From contig PSQN01000005.1 of assembly GCA_002989075.1 (NCBI GenBank), positions 1,997,241 to 2,061,240 of the forward strand: 64,000 nt of DNA. The letters are read 5' to 3'. This document shows positions 63,405 through 64,000 of this stretch, in pieces. Position 1 is the first letter of the stretch. Each line of letters starts with the position of its first letter. The stretch comes from Arthonia radiata. Taxonomy: Eukaryota; Ascomycota; Arthoniomycetes; Arthoniales; Arthoniaceae. The notes under the pieces are model-generated. The model had not been told where the DNA came from and searched no databases. It was given only the letters and a program-made list of their open reading frames with translations. The translations under genes and the position numbers were made by a program.

Positions 63405-63926
63405 TTAACGGCGAGGTCGTTTGACATGCGGACTGCCATCCACGCGAAACGAAGTGGAGCCGGGGGTGAGAATGACAGCACGTCCGATGATGGCCTTCAG
63501 CTGCAAAAACCTGCACGGAGAATTTGGAGCGCTGGCGTCGGAATGATTTCGTGATGTTGAGTATGAAGGTAGGGCACGCGCCCGCTGATCGCAGCGGTCC
63601 ACAAGGAAGATGTCGGTGCCGGGCGAACAGCAAGACCAGTGGTCTGTCATGGCTAGGAAGAGCTGTGCAGGAGGTACGAGACGATGGCGTGCTGATAATG
63701 TTGAAGGACTTAGAACCTCAAGCTTAGGAGGTGTTTGCTGCTTCACGGCTCCGACAAATCTGAGATGTTTGGGGTCTGGATAGCAAGCCTTGAGACGTGA
63801 CCAAGCCGAGGGAAGCTGCGGGATAGAAGCGTAGCGGTGGCGTCGAGATTCGCTGATGCGCTCGAGCGGAAGGCTTGAGGTGCTGTCGCTGTTCGACGGC
63901 GATCCTGCGTCTTGGGAGTTGGCCAA
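63405..63926 (-). CDS. Possible coding stretch near the right edge, unknown
   Basis: 173 open codons on the minus strand beginning with TTG. The first part is Ser/Pro-rich (SPSNSDSTSSLPLERISES). The start could lie in an upstream exon beyond the window edge. There is no recognisable domain, and the second half reads less like protein. Low support. Confidence 0.15.
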   Translation of the reverse strand: MANSQDAGSPSNSDSTSSLPLERISESRRHRYASIPQLPSAWSRLKACYPDPKHLRFVGAVKQQTPPKLEVLSPSTLSARHRLVPPAQLFLAMTDHWSCCSPGTDIFLVDRCDQRARALPSYSTSRNHSDASAPNSPCRFLQLKAIIGRAVILTPGSTSFRVDGSPHVKRPRR

Positions 63927-64000
63927 GAATGAGCGTATACCAGACGGCCGTTGCTGGCATTAGTTGAAAAGGCAAACTCAATATTGGAAACGACAAGAGG

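Larger units (their letters stand above)
55730..64000. other. 8.3-kb interval with no gene I can defend
   Basis: Host-like base composition without obvious RIP. Open frames are short; the two least unlikely coding stretches are listed separately (59623-60045 and 63405-63926). No tRNA, rRNA, tandem array or transposon terminus was recognised by eye. An ATAAAA motif about 60 bp after the UBP6 stop could serve as its poly(A) signal. Confidence 0.4.

Overview
The window looks like nuclear DNA of a filamentous ascomycete (Pezizomycotina; a Dothideomycete is my best guess, not proven). The reasons are short 49-92 nt spliceosomal introns with GT..AG ends, fungal housekeeping genes, and a large AT-rich block of retrotransposon copies full of C-to-T and G-to-A changes, the mark of repeat-induced point mutation (RIP).

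Layout. 1-1660: the 3' part of an MSC7-like aldehyde dehydrogenase gene (+), including a 7-nt microexon. 1854-37822: one 36-kb nest of dead LTR retrotransposons inserted at a single host site, flanked by the 5-bp duplication CATTT. The outer element is Ty1/Copia (185-bp LTRs). It holds a Ty3/Gypsy chromovirus (A, 3923-18173), which holds a related copy in reverse (B, 8568-15664). It also holds a second Gypsy (C, 18298-34762), which holds its own relative in reverse (D, 20614-28627). A 508-bp solo LTR (E, 34247-34754) sits in C's 3' LTR. Each insertion has terminal LTRs of matching length and a 5-bp target duplication, so the order of events can be read off. Take the nest out and the two host genes on either side are only about 0.56 kb apart.

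38220-39752: a HhH-GPD (endonuclease III-like) DNA glycosylase (+). 39753-46579: 6.8 kb in which I recognise no gene. 46580-55729: a compact cluster with a large RRM-domain protein (-, three exons), ARPC4 of the Arp2/3 complex (-, four exons, the first coding exon being only the ATG), a small secreted cysteine-bearing protein with an uncertain gene model (-), and the proteasomal deubiquitinase UBP6/USP14 (+). 55730-64000: 8.3 kb with no gene I can defend.

The host genes are unrelated housekeeping functions (aldehyde oxidation, base-excision repair, RNA binding, actin nucleation, proteasome-bound deubiquitination), plus one candidate secreted protein. Nothing suggests a joint pathway or gene cluster. 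Exon boundaries were read by eye from splice signals and family conservation; domain limits are approximate.
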